A stretch of DNA of 64,000 nt from Roseovarius sp. (GTDB lineage Bacteria; Pseudomonadota; Alphaproteobacteria; Rhodobacterales; Rhodobacteraceae), in the NCBI RefSeq assembly GCF_030373445.1, contig NZ_JAUCYU010000003.1, positions 372,001 to 436,000 on the forward strand, read 5' to 3'. The translations under genes and the position numbers were made by a program. The notes beneath the pieces are model-generated. The model worked only from the letters and a program-made list of their open reading frames with translations. It was not told where the DNA came from and did no database searches. Positions 16,958 through 25,430 of this stretch are shown piece by piece; the first letter of the stretch is position 1; every line of letters starts with the position of its first letter.

Positions 16958-18102
16958 GCCTCATGCGCCCCATCAAACAGGGCCTCGCCCGCGTACTGGG
17001 CGGCGGCGGCGGCGACTATTCCGTCACCGTGCCGGTCATGGACGGCCCCTTGAAACCCAATGACGTGATCGAGGCCACCGGCCGGATCGCCCACATCCCC
17101 GGCGGCGCCAACATCGCCGAGATCGACGGCACGCTCGTGGCCTCGCGCGGCCCCGACCTGCTGACCGTGAGCGCATCGGGCGAGGCCGCACCGCGTGGCA
17201 CGTATGACGCCGACATCACCGCCCTCGCGGTCTCGGATAGGGGCGCCATCGCCCTGGGTCTCTCCGGCCGGGGCGTCGTGATCGAAAACCCCGACGGAAC
17301 ACGGCGCCATGTCGACAGCGCCGGCGACCGCGCCCTCACCTGCGTGACCGCCCTCGCCTTCCTGCCGGACGGCGCGCTGGCCATCACCAACGGCTCGGCC
17401 GAGTTCGCGCCCGAAGCCTGGTTTCACGACCTGATGCACCACGGCGCATCCGGCGTCGTCGCCGTTCTCGACCCCGGCGCCGACACCGCCACGCTCGTCG
17501 CGACCGGCCTGCGCTATCCCAGCGGCATCTGCCCGATCGACGGCTCCGCCGACCGGCTGGCCGTCAGCGAAGCCTGGCGCCACCGCCTTGTCGAGATCAG
17601 CCGCACCGGCCGCAAGGTCGTCGGCGACTTGACCGAGGAACTGCCGCTCTACCCCTCCCGCATCGTGCCGCTGCGCGATGGCGGCTACGCGCTCTGCAAC
17701 CTGTCGGTCCGCTCGCAGCTGATCGAATTCGTCCTGCGCGAGCGCCGCTACCTCAGGCGCATGATCCGCGATGTGCCGCCCGAATTCTGGATCGCCCCCG
17801 CCCTGTCCAGCAAGCACAGCTTCAAGGAGCCGTTGCAGGCCGGCGGCGTCATCCGCCTCGGCATTCACAAGCCCTGGGCGCCCACCCGCTCCTACGGGGC
17901 CATCGTCGGCCTGACGCCCGACTTCCACCCGGCCTGGAGCGCACACAGCCGCGCCGATGGCCACCGCCACGGCGTTACCTCGCTCGTCCAGACGTCGCAG
18001 GGCCTTGTCGCGCTGGCGCAGGGCAACGGCGACCTCTTCGCGATCAGCGAGACGGGCGCCCCGCTGGCACAGGCAGAAGACACAGCGAAGGACGCATCAT
18101 GA
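16954..18102 (+). CDS. Strictosidine-synthase/SMP-30-like propeller protein, metal ligands changed
   Basis: This 382-residue protein can be aligned by eye with the propeller of the preceding fusion: YPSGICPIDGSADRLAVSEAW matches FPNGVCMTGDGESFLFAETW, and YPSRIVPLRDGGYAL matches YPDNINKASDGTFWL. In both places the presumed metal ligand (Asn, Asp) is Ser here, and no EGPE-like segment is obvious. It may therefore be a non-catalytic binding partner or act by other residues. No signal peptide or membrane segment is seen. It overlaps both neighbours by 4 bases. The fold call is fairly sure; the role is unknown. Confidence 0.75.
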   Translation: MSLMRPIKQGLARVLGGGGGDYSVTVPVMDGPLKPNDVIEATGRIAHIPGGANIAEIDGTLVASRGPDLLTVSASGEAAPRGTYDADITALAVSDRGAIALGLSGRGVVIENPDGTRRHVDSAGDRALTCVTALAFLPDGALAITNGSAEFAPEAWFHDLMHHGASGVVAVLDPGADTATLVATGLRYPSGICPIDGSADRLAVSEAWRHRLVEISRTGRKVVGDLTEELPLYPSRIVPLRDGGYALCNLSVRSQLIEFVLRERRYLRRMIRDVPPEFWIAPALSSKHSFKEPLQAGGVIRLGIHKPWAPTRSYGAIVGLTPDFHPAWSAHSRADGHRHGVTSLVQTSQGLVALAQGNGDLFAISETGAPLAQAEDTAKDAS

Positions 18103-19601
18103 CCCCGCTCGTCGAACTCAGGAACGCCACCAAGGATTTCCGCGGCATCAAGGCCTTCTCCGATGTCAACTTCTCGCTCATGCCCGGCGAGATCCACGCC
18201 GTGCTGGGCGAGAACGGCGCCGGCAAATCGACCCTCACCAAGGTCATGGCCGGCGTCCACACCCTAAGCGAGGGCGAGCTTCTGATCGACGGCAAGCCCG
18301 AGCGCCTCGAGACCCCCTCGGCGGCGCTCGCCAAGGGCATCGCCATGGTCTACCAGGAAAACAGCCTCGTGCCGTCGATGACCGTGGCCCAGAACATCTA
18401 TCTCGGCCACGAGAAAACCTTCAACCGGCTGCGCGGCATCTACATCGCGGCCCAGCAATTCCTGCAATCGCTGTCCTTCCATGTCGACCCCACGGCGCTG
18501 GTCTCCTCCCTCGGGGCCGCGCAGAAACAGATGGTGGAAATCGCCCGCGCCGTGCACCAGCAGGCCCGCGTCATCATCTTCGACGAGCCGACCGCCTCGC
18601 TCACGCCGGAAGAAAAGAGGTATTTCTTCCAGCTCATCCGCAATCTCAAGAAGAACGGCGTGACGATCATCTTCATCTCCCACGCGCTCGAGGAAGCGCT
18701 GGAACTGGCCGACACGATCACCGTCCTGCGCGACGGCGAGCTGGTCGCCTCGCAGCCCGCGTCCAGCCTCGACCGCAACGGCATCATCCGCCTGATGGTC
18801 GGCCGCGAACTCTCGGGCGAAATCTACGCGGACACCACCGAGACGCGCAAGATCCGCCCCCTCGGCCGCAAGATCCTCTCGGTCGAGAACCTGTCGATGG
18901 GCGGCCTCGTGCGGAACAGCTCGTTCTCGGTCTACGAGGGGCAGGTCACCGGCATGTTCGGCCTCGTCGGCTCGGGCCGGACCGAGATGATGAAGGTCGT
19001 CGCCGGCGTCATCAAGCGCGACTTCTTCCATGGCGGCCAGGTCAGGCTCTTCGGCCGGCCGATCCGCTACCGCGTGCCCGCCCCCGCCATCCGCGACGGC
19101 ATCGTCTACGTCACCGAGGAACGCAAGCAGGAAGGCTTCTTCGAGACGATGAGCATCGCCGAGAACATCCATATCGGCCAGGTCGTCAAGAACCGCGGCG
19201 GCGGCTTCCAGGTCATGTCGATGAACAGCGCCCGCGAAGCCGCGGACACGTGGCGCAACCGGCTGAACATCCGCGCCATCAACCCCGATGCCAAGGTGAT
19301 CGAGCTGTCGGGGGGCAACCAGCAGAAGGTCGTGATCGCCAAGGCCCTGATCCAGAAACCCAGGCTGGTGATCTTCGACGAACCGACCCGCGGCGTCGAC
19401 GTGGGCGCCATCGCCGAGATCCACGCATTCATCAAGCAACTGGCCGATGACGGGATCGGCGTCGTCGTGATTTCCTCCTACCTGCCCGAGGTCCTCGCCA
19501 TATCCGACCGCATCCTGATCGCCCGCCAGGGCAAGATCGTCGAGGAGATGGAGGCCGGCACGGCGACCGAGGAAAGCATCATGTACGCCGCCGTCCACTA
19601 A
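18099..19601 (+). CDS. Sugar-type ABC transporter ATPase with two nucleotide-binding domains (RbsA-like)
   Basis: The 500-residue protein carries two ABC domains. The first has Walker A GENGAGKST (residues about 36-44) and Walker B VIIFDEPTAS, with a changed signature (SSLGAAQKQMVEIA). The second has the degenerate Walker A GLVGSGRTEM usual in RbsA/MglA and a good signature LSGGNQQKVVIAKAL with VIFDEPTRGVDVG. It is the last gene of the operon and its start overlaps the propeller gene (ATGA). It powers the importer made by the two permeases and the binding protein. Confidence 0.93.
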   Translation: MTPLVELRNATKDFRGIKAFSDVNFSLMPGEIHAVLGENGAGKSTLTKVMAGVHTLSEGELLIDGKPERLETPSAALAKGIAMVYQENSLVPSMTVAQNIYLGHEKTFNRLRGIYIAAQQFLQSLSFHVDPTALVSSLGAAQKQMVEIARAVHQQARVIIFDEPTASLTPEEKRYFFQLIRNLKKNGVTIIFISHALEEALELADTITVLRDGELVASQPASSLDRNGIIRLMVGRELSGEIYADTTETRKIRPLGRKILSVENLSMGGLVRNSSFSVYEGQVTGMFGLVGSGRTEMMKVVAGVIKRDFFHGGQVRLFGRPIRYRVPAPAIRDGIVYVTEERKQEGFFETMSIAENIHIGQVVKNRGGGFQVMSMNSAREAADTWRNRLNIRAINPDAKVIELSGGNQQKVVIAKALIQKPRLVIFDEPTRGVDVGAIAEIHAFIKQLADDGIGVVVISSYLPEVLAISDRILIARQGKIVEEMEAGTATEESIMYAAVH

Positions 19602-19616
19602 GCCCGGCTCGGCCCC

Positions 19617-20891
19617 TCACGCCTCCGCCGTCTCGCGGCAGGGGGCCGGCCGGTAGTCGAGATAGGTTTGCCGCGTCGCGATATGGTCGGCGATGAACTT
19701 CGCGTCGTGCCACACGCCCCAGATGAACGACGATCCCCGCCGCGACAGCCACGGCAGGCCCACGAAGTAGACGCCCGGCTCCGGCGAGACCCCGCGCTGA
19801 TGGCGCGGCTTGCCGCCTGTGTCGAAGGCGTCGACATCCAGCCAGCCGTAATCCAGCGTGAACCCTGTGGCCCAGATGATCGAGGTGATCCCGGCCTCGG
19901 CAAGGTCAAGCTCGCAGATCGGGTCGGTCACGCAATCCGGGTCCGGCCCGATCTCCCTTGCCGCGGGCTCTTCCGGCAGGTCCAGCCCGTTGCGCGCGAC
20001 ATAGGCATCCGCCTCGTCCAGCACCGACAGGTAGTTGCGGTCGCCATGATCGATATTCCCCGCAAGATCCGCCGCGAAGCGCAGCTTGCCGCCCTCGCAC
20101 GCCTCCGTCCGGCCCACCAGCACCATGCCGCGCGCCGCCAGCCTGCGGAAATCCACCGTCTGCCCGCCATTGGCGCCGCTCACGGCAATCGTCACGTGCT
20201 CGGTCCCCGGCCCCGGCGTGGACAGGTCCCACTTGCCCAGCACGCCCAGCCACCAGGTGAAATCCCGCCCTCGGTAGCTGCGCGGCGGGCGGTCATGCGG
20301 ACCGACCGAAAGGTAGGTCTTGCGCCCCGCGCTCAGCAGCTCGTCGGCGATCTGCGACCCCGACGACCCGGCCCCCACGACCAGAACCGCCCCCTCGGGC
20401 AGCTGCTCCGGGTTGCGATAGGCGGTGGAATGCATCTGCACCACCCCCGCCTCCTCCGGCACGATCTGCGGGATCACCGGCCGCTGGAACGGCCCCGTCG
20501 CCGCCACCACGTTCTGCGCCTCGATCACGCCGGCCGAGGTCTCCACCCGAAACCCCGGCCGCCCGTCATTGCGCCGGACATGCGTCACCTCGACCCCGCA
20601 GCGCACCGGCGCGCCAATCATCTTCGCGTAGTCCACGAAGTAATCCGCCACCTCCTCCTTGCCCGGAAAGGCATCCGGCGCCGACGCGCTGAACTCCATG
20701 CCGGGAAACCGGTCATGCCAGGCCGGCCCGTTCGCCACCAGCGAATCCCACCGCTCCGAGCGCCAGCGCTCGGCGATCCGGTGCCGTTCCAGCACGATAT
20801 GGTCGATACCGTTCTTCGCCAGGTGCTCGCTCATCGCGATCCCGGCCTGCCCGCCGCCCACGACGAGCGTATTGGTTGTCTCGGGGGTCAT
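19617..20891 (-). CDS. Flavin-containing monooxygenase-like NAD(P)/FAD oxidoreductase
   Basis: A FAD-binding motif VVGGGQAGIAMSEHL lies at the N-terminus and an NADP-binding VVGAGSSGSQIADEL near residue 175; IIWATGFTLDYGWL near the C-terminus is the ATG motif of this superfamily. I placed the start at 20891 because AGGA lies 7 bases before that ATG, whereas the ATG at 20909 used by the ORF track has no site at a good distance. Such enzymes oxygenate N, S or carbonyl groups. It is divergent from ridA with a LysR-type palindrome in the gap, and convergent with the ABC operon. The substrate is unknown. Confidence 0.85.
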   Translation of the reverse strand: MTPETTNTLVVGGGQAGIAMSEHLAKNGIDHIVLERHRIAERWRSERWDSLVANGPAWHDRFPGMEFSASAPDAFPGKEEVADYFVDYAKMIGAPVRCGVEVTHVRRNDGRPGFRVETSAGVIEAQNVVAATGPFQRPVIPQIVPEEAGVVQMHSTAYRNPEQLPEGAVLVVGAGSSGSQIADELLSAGRKTYLSVGPHDRPPRSYRGRDFTWWLGVLGKWDLSTPGPGTEHVTIAVSGANGGQTVDFRRLAARGMVLVGRTEACEGGKLRFAADLAGNIDHGDRNYLSVLDEADAYVARNGLDLPEEPAAREIGPDPDCVTDPICELDLAEAGITSIIWATGFTLDYGWLDVDAFDTGGKPRHQRGVSPEPGVYFVGLPWLSRRGSSFIWGVWHDAKFIADHIATRQTYLDYRPAPCRETAEA

Positions 20892-21009
20892 CTCTGCGTC
20901 CTGTTCCATGTCTCGTTGACTGCGTCCTGCGCTTGAGATTAGGCCAGCGCCCTGCCTGCAAAAACCATGATCTCTCTAACCCTTGCTTGGGATAAGCCTA
21001 ACACCGCCC

Positions 21010-21026
21010 CTTAGCTTGCGCCTAAG
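21010..21026. promoter_or_regulatory. Putative LysR box between the monooxygenase and ridA
   Basis: CTTAG-N7-CTAAG contains the T-N11-A form of a LysR site and lies 89 bases before the ridA start, in the divergent gap. The LysR gene at 22309 is the obvious candidate to bind it. Confidence 0.4.
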
Positions 21027-21114
21027 CCGCGATGAGGCATAGCGTGCTTTTGCAACGGCGCCCCGCGTGACAGGATCGCGCCACCGCCCGGACGCACGTA
21101 AATCGGAGAGACCC

Positions 21115-21540
21115 ATGGCCCATACCCGCATCCGCAAGTTCAACACCAAGGACACCTACCCCGAGCAGAAGCTCGACAACGATCTCTGCCAGGCCGTGGT
21201 GACGGAAGGCGGCCGGATCGTCTGGCTGCGCGGGCAATGCCCCCAGAACCTCGACGACGCGAAGAACATCGACAGCCACGACCCGGTCGAGCAGACCCAC
21301 AAGGTGATGCAGAACATCCAGCAGTTGATCGAGGAGGCCGGCGGGCGGATGGAACACCTCGTCAAGGTCGTCGTCTACATTACCGATGTCCGCCACCGCG
21401 AGGCCGTCTACCGCACCATGGGTGAATACATCAAAGGCGTGCATCCCGTCTCGACCGGGCTGGTGGTGCAGGCGCTGGCGCGGCCCGAATGGCTGGTGGA
21501 AATCGACGGCACCGCCGTGATCCCGCAGGGGGACGCATGA
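21115..21540 (+). CDS. RidA family protein
   Basis: The 141-residue protein has the RidA/YjgF fold pattern: IVWLRGQCPQNLD, a central THKVMQNIQQLIEEAGGRMEHLVKVVVYITDVRHR, and a C-terminal VEIDGTAVIP. The Arg expected to bind the imine substrate carboxylate (usually in the CRV/ARP segment) may be that of LARPEW near residue 127. The family removes reactive enamines or imines; some subgroups act in specific catabolic routes. GGAGAG precedes the ATG at 21115; the frame given in the track starts too early. It overlaps the DUF1028 gene (ATGA). Confidence 0.88.
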   Translation: MAHTRIRKFNTKDTYPEQKLDNDLCQAVVTEGGRIVWLRGQCPQNLDDAKNIDSHDPVEQTHKVMQNIQQLIEEAGGRMEHLVKVVVYITDVRHREAVYRTMGEYIKGVHPVSTGLVVQALARPEWLVEIDGTAVIPQGDA

Positions 21541-22211
21541 CCTTTTCCCTCGTCGCCCGCTGCGCCGAGACGGGCATGTTCGGCGTCGCCATCTCCTCCT
21601 CCTCCCCCGCCGTCGCCGCGCGCTGTTCCTATGCCCGGGCCGGCGTGGGCGCCGTCGCCTCGCAGAACGTCACCGACCCAACCCTCGGCCCGCTGGCACT
21701 CGACCTGATGGAAGAAGGCCTCAGCGCGGCCGACGCCATCGCCGAGGTGCAGAAACGCGGCCGGTTCATCGAGTACCGGCAGGTCCTGGCGGTCGATGCG
21801 CAGGGCGGCACCGCCATCCATTCCGGCCCCAATTCCCTCGGTATCTGGACACAGGCACAAGGAACCGACGTCGCCTCGGGCGGCAACCTCTTGGCCAATG
21901 ACGGCGTGCCCAACGCCATCGTCGAAGGCTTCGAGACCGCCACCGGCCACTTGGGCGACCGGCTGATCGCCGCCATGCGCGCCGGCCTCGCGGCAGGGGG
22001 CGAGGCCGGGCCGGTGCATTCCGCCGGCATGATGCTGGTCGACCGCGTGCCATGGCCGGTCGCCGACCTGCGCTGCGACTGGACCGAGGATTGCCCCGTA
22101 GAGGCCATCGCCACCGCGTGGGCCGTCTACAAACCCCAGCTCGACGCCTATATCCAGCGCGCCCTCGACCCGCGCGAGGCGCCCTCCTACGGCGTGCCGG
22201 GCGACGACTGA
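21537..22211 (+). CDS. DUF1028 domain protein (Ntn-hydrolase-like)
   Basis: The 224-residue protein opens with TFSLVARCAETGMFGVAISSSSPAVAARC and contains GVGAVASQNVTDPTLGPLALDLM, diagnostic of DUF1028, a family thought to be related to Ntn hydrolases. Its start overlaps the ridA stop. DUF1028 proteins are frequently found with RidA and M20 deacetylases, consistent with the genes here, and may hydrolyse an amide. The substrate is unknown. Confidence 0.87.
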   Translation: MTFSLVARCAETGMFGVAISSSSPAVAARCSYARAGVGAVASQNVTDPTLGPLALDLMEEGLSAADAIAEVQKRGRFIEYRQVLAVDAQGGTAIHSGPNSLGIWTQAQGTDVASGGNLLANDGVPNAIVEGFETATGHLGDRLIAAMRAGLAAGGEAGPVHSAGMMLVDRVPWPVADLRCDWTEDCPVEAIATAWAVYKPQLDAYIQRALDPREAPSYGVPGDD

Positions 22212-22308
22212 GCCCCGGCCCCTCCCTTCCATGTACGCCCCCCATCGCTATACTCCCGCCCCAGCGGCCCGGGTGCCCCACCCCGCCCCGGCCGCCGGAG
22301 GCGCGCGC

Positions 22309-23232
22309 ATGCTAGGATACACGCTCAGGCAACTGGAATACTTCGTGGCGGTCGGCGAAACCGGCAGCATCGCCGCGGCGTCGGAAAAGGTGAACGTCTC
22401 CTCGCCCTCCATTTCCGCCGCCATCGCCCATCTCGAAGCCGTCTTCGGCCTGCCCCTCTTCGTCCGGCAACACGCGCAGGGCCTGTCGCTGACCTCGGGC
22501 GGGCGGCGGATGCTGGAGCAGGCCCGCACCGTGCTGCGCGAGGCCGACGCGCTGATGGACCTCTCCGGCGACATCTCCGGCCTCGTGCGCGGGCCGTTGG
22601 CCGTGGGCTGCCTGCTGACCTTCGCGCAGGTCGTCCTGCCCCCTGTCCGCCGCAGCTTTCAGGATGCCTACCCCGAGGTTCGTGTCGAACAGCACGAACT
22701 GAACCAGGCCGACATCTTCAGCTTCCTCCGCCGGGCCGAGATCGACGTGGCCCTCACCTACGATCTCGACCTGCCTGCCGACCTCACCTTCGAGCCGCTG
22801 ATAGAACTGCCCCCCTACGCCATCGTCGCCGAGGATCACGTGCTGGCCGACCGCAAGACCGTCGCGGTCGAAGACCTGCTGGGCCTGCCCATGGTGCTGC
22901 TCGACCTGCCGTTCAGCGCGGAATACTTCCTGTCCTTCTTCACCCGGATCGGCGCCAAGCCGGTCATCGCCGAGCGCACCCGCGACATGGCGGTGATGCG
23001 CGGGCTGGTGGCCAACGGCTTCGGCTATTCGCTGGCCAATGTCCGCCTGCCGAGCGACGTCTCACCCGACGGCAAGCCGCTGAAATTCATTCCCTTGGAG
23101 GGCGACGCCCGCCCGATGCGGCTGGGCCTGCTGATGGCCGAGGGCGCCGGCAGCGCCAGCGTGGTGCGCGCCTTCGTCGAGCATTGCAAGGCGCGCGTCA
23201 CCCCCGACCACCTGCCGGGTGTGAAGATATGA
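22309..23232 (+). CDS. LysR family transcriptional regulator
   Basis: The 307-residue protein has a helix-turn-helix at residues about 3-62 (TLRQLEYFVAVGETGSIAAASEKVNVSSPSISAAIAHLEAVFGLPLFVRQ) and a periplasmic-binding-like effector domain from about 92. GGAGG lies 8 bases before the ATG at 22309. It lies between DUF1028 and the ArgE-like gene on the same strand and likely controls this cluster and the divergent monooxygenase. Confidence 0.93.
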   Translation: MLGYTLRQLEYFVAVGETGSIAAASEKVNVSSPSISAAIAHLEAVFGLPLFVRQHAQGLSLTSGGRRMLEQARTVLREADALMDLSGDISGLVRGPLAVGCLLTFAQVVLPPVRRSFQDAYPEVRVEQHELNQADIFSFLRRAEIDVALTYDLDLPADLTFEPLIELPPYAIVAEDHVLADRKTVAVEDLLGLPMVLLDLPFSAEYFLSFFTRIGAKPVIAERTRDMAVMRGLVANGFGYSLANVRLPSDVSPDGKPLKFIPLEGDARPMRLGLLMAEGAGSASVVRAFVEHCKARVTPDHLPGVKI

Positions 23233-23242
23233 GCGTCGCGAT

Positions 23243-24388
23243 ATGACACGCACAATGGAGCATCTCGAGAGACTTGTGGCCTTCGACACGGTCAGCCACC
23301 GCAGCAACCTGGCGATCATCGACTACATCGAAGGCGTCCTGCAAACCCTCGGCCTCCGCACCACCCGCCTGCCCGATGCCAGCGGGCAGAAAGCCGGGCT
23401 CTACGCCGAAACCGGGCCGGGCGAAGGCGGCATCCTCCTGTCGGGCCATACCGACGTGGTGCCGGTCGAGGGGCAGGACTGGACGCGCGACCCCTTCCGC
23501 CTGACGCCCGAGGGCGACCGCCTCTACGGCCGCGGCACCACCGACATGAAAGGCTACCTCGCCTGCATGCTCACCGCCGCGGAACCGGCCGCCGGGCAGA
23601 ACCTGCGCGAACCGCTGAAGCTCGTCTTCTCCCATGACGAGGAAATCGGCTGCGTCGGCATTCAGCAGATGGCCGACACCCTCGCCCCCCTCCTCGGCCA
23701 GCCCCGGGCCTGCATCGTGGGCGAGCCCACGCAGATGCAGATCGCCACCGGTCACAAAGGCAAGGCCGCGTGGCGCGCCACCTGCCACGGGCAGGCCGGC
23801 CATTCCGCGCTGGCGCCCGGCTTCGTCAATGCCCTGCACCTCGCGGGCGATTTCATGGCCGAACTGCGCGACCTGCAGGCATGGCTCGAACGGATCGGCG
23901 CGCGCGATCCGGGCCATGACGTCCCCTACAGCACCGTGCATGTGGGCCAGCTATCCGGCGGGCTCGCCGTCAACATGGTGCCCGACCGGGCCGAGATGCA
24001 CTTCGAACTCCGCCACCTCGCCGCCGACCCGGCCGACGAGATGTCCCAACGGATCGCCGAGGCGGCAGAGCGCGTCGCCGACCGCTACAAGGGCACCTTC
24101 CCCGACGCCCGCATCGAGCTTGACCAGACCACCGCCTATCCCGGGCTCGACGTGGCCGAAGATGCCGCAGTCACCCAACTCGCCCGCGGTTTTGCACAAA
24201 CTGAGCTCACGAAAGTCGCCTTCGGCACCGAGGCCGGCGTGTTCGACCGGATGGGCATCCCCACCATCGTCTGCGGGCCGGGAAATATGGCCGGCCAGGG
24301 CCACAAGGCCGACGAATACATCACCACCGCACAGCTTGACGCCTGCGACCGGATGATGGCCCGGATTGTGGGGAAAATATCCAACTAG
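23243..24388 (+). CDS. argE: M20 family deacetylase, acetylornithine deacetylase-like
   Basis: The 381-residue protein matches ArgE in length. Metal and catalytic motifs of M20 peptidases are present: LLSGHTDVVPVEG (residues about 72-84), YGRGTTDMKGYLACML, FSHDEEIGCVG with the Glu-Glu pair, and CIVGEPT; the late His is in GPGNMAGQGHKADEY. ArgE hydrolyses N-acetylornithine, but duplicated copies beside RidA/DUF1028 often act on other N-acyl amino acids, so the gene symbol is tentative. It starts 10 bases after the LysR stop with only a weak ribosome site. Confidence 0.85.
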   Translation: MTRTMEHLERLVAFDTVSHRSNLAIIDYIEGVLQTLGLRTTRLPDASGQKAGLYAETGPGEGGILLSGHTDVVPVEGQDWTRDPFRLTPEGDRLYGRGTTDMKGYLACMLTAAEPAAGQNLREPLKLVFSHDEEIGCVGIQQMADTLAPLLGQPRACIVGEPTQMQIATGHKGKAAWRATCHGQAGHSALAPGFVNALHLAGDFMAELRDLQAWLERIGARDPGHDVPYSTVHVGQLSGGLAVNMVPDRAEMHFELRHLAADPADEMSQRIAEAAERVADRYKGTFPDARIELDQTTAYPGLDVAEDAAVTQLARGFAQTELTKVAFGTEAGVFDRMGIPTIVCGPGNMAGQGHKADEYITTAQLDACDRMMARIVGKISN

Positions 24389-24393
24389 GGTCA

Positions 24394-24416
24394 GGCCCCG
24401 CACCATCGGCGGGGCC
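24394..24416. terminator. Hairpin between convergent argE-like and adenosine kinase genes
   Basis: GGCCCCGC pairs perfectly with GCGGGGCC across a 7-base loop, midway between two convergent stop codons. There is no long T-run on either side. Confidence 0.5.
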
Positions 24417-24425
24417 CGACAAACC

Positions 24426-25427
24426 TTACGCCGCCGGCAGCGAGATCGCCTGCGCCGCCGCGCCGTTGCGGGCGCCGTAATGGGTCAGCACGCGCGCGGC
24501 CATCTCGGCGCCCCGCTTACCGGCCTCTTCGACCGTCCCGCCCCGCGCCAGCGCGCCGAGGAACCCGCTGGCATAGGCATCGCCCGCGCCGGTCGTGTCC
24601 ACGACCTTGGTCACGGGCGCGGCGGCAATGCGGTAGACGCCAGTGGCGTCCGCCACCATCGAGCCCTCGTCATGCAGCGTCACCGCCGCCACCGGCACGT
24701 TGCCGATGGCCCAGCCCATGGCATTCTCCGGGTCTTCCGTCCCGGCCAACTGCCCGACCTCGGCCAGGTTGCCGACAAGTATATCCACGTGCCGGGTGAT
24801 GAAGTTCCACATCACGTCCCGGTTGCGCTCGACACAGCCGGCATCCGACGGGGTCAGCGCGATCCGCGCGCCCGCCGCCTTGGCCTTCTGCGCCGCATCC
24901 TCGATCACCGCGGCGCCCTGCGGAGCGTCCCACAGGTAGCCCTCGATGAACAGGATATCGAGCCCCTCGGGCATCGCCTGCGCCAGGTCCGAGGGCGCCA
25001 TTGTCACGGCAGCGCCAAGGTAGGTGCTCATCGTCCGCTCGCCATCCGGCGTCACCAGCACGACGCAGCGGCCGGTGCCGGTGCTGGCATCCGGCGACGG
25101 TGCCACCGGGGCGGCGATGCTCAACCCTGACATCTCCTCGCGGAAGGTCTGGCCAAGGTCGTCATCCGCGACCTTGCCCAGGTAGGTGCCCTGCACCCCG
25201 GTTTCCGACAGGTGGGCGATGGAATTGGCCACCGACCCGCCCGATTGCCGCACGCCGGGGCCGACCTCGTCGAACAGCGCCTGCGCGGCACCGGCATCGA
25301 CAAGGTGCATGCCGCCGGGGGTCAGGCCGTGGCGGTCGATCACGGCGGTGTCCACCGCCGCGACCACGTCGACAATCGCGTTGCCGAGCCCCACGATATG
25401 GGGCGTCTCCTTGCTCATGTCAGCCAT
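24426..25427 (-). CDS. Adenosine kinase (PfkB family)
   Basis: The 333-residue PfkB-fold kinase has the glycine-rich SGGSVANSIAHLSETG near residue 63 and the anion hole DTTGAGDAYASGFL near residue 285. It starts 3 bases after ahcY on the same strand. AhcY releases adenosine, and removing it pulls that reversible reaction forward, so phosphorylation to AMP is the sensible role. Another PfkB substrate is possible from sequence alone. It is the last gene of the methyl-cycle cluster. Confidence 0.88.
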   Translation of the reverse strand: MADMSKETPHIVGLGNAIVDVVAAVDTAVIDRHGLTPGGMHLVDAGAAQALFDEVGPGVRQSGGSVANSIAHLSETGVQGTYLGKVADDDLGQTFREEMSGLSIAAPVAPSPDASTGTGRCVVLVTPDGERTMSTYLGAAVTMAPSDLAQAMPEGLDILFIEGYLWDAPQGAAVIEDAAQKAKAAGARIALTPSDAGCVERNRDVMWNFITRHVDILVGNLAEVGQLAGTEDPENAMGWAIGNVPVAAVTLHDEGSMVADATGVYRIAAAPVTKVVDTTGAGDAYASGFLGALARGGTVEEAGKRGAEMAARVLTHYGARNGAAAQAISLPAA

Positions 25428-25430
25428 CCC

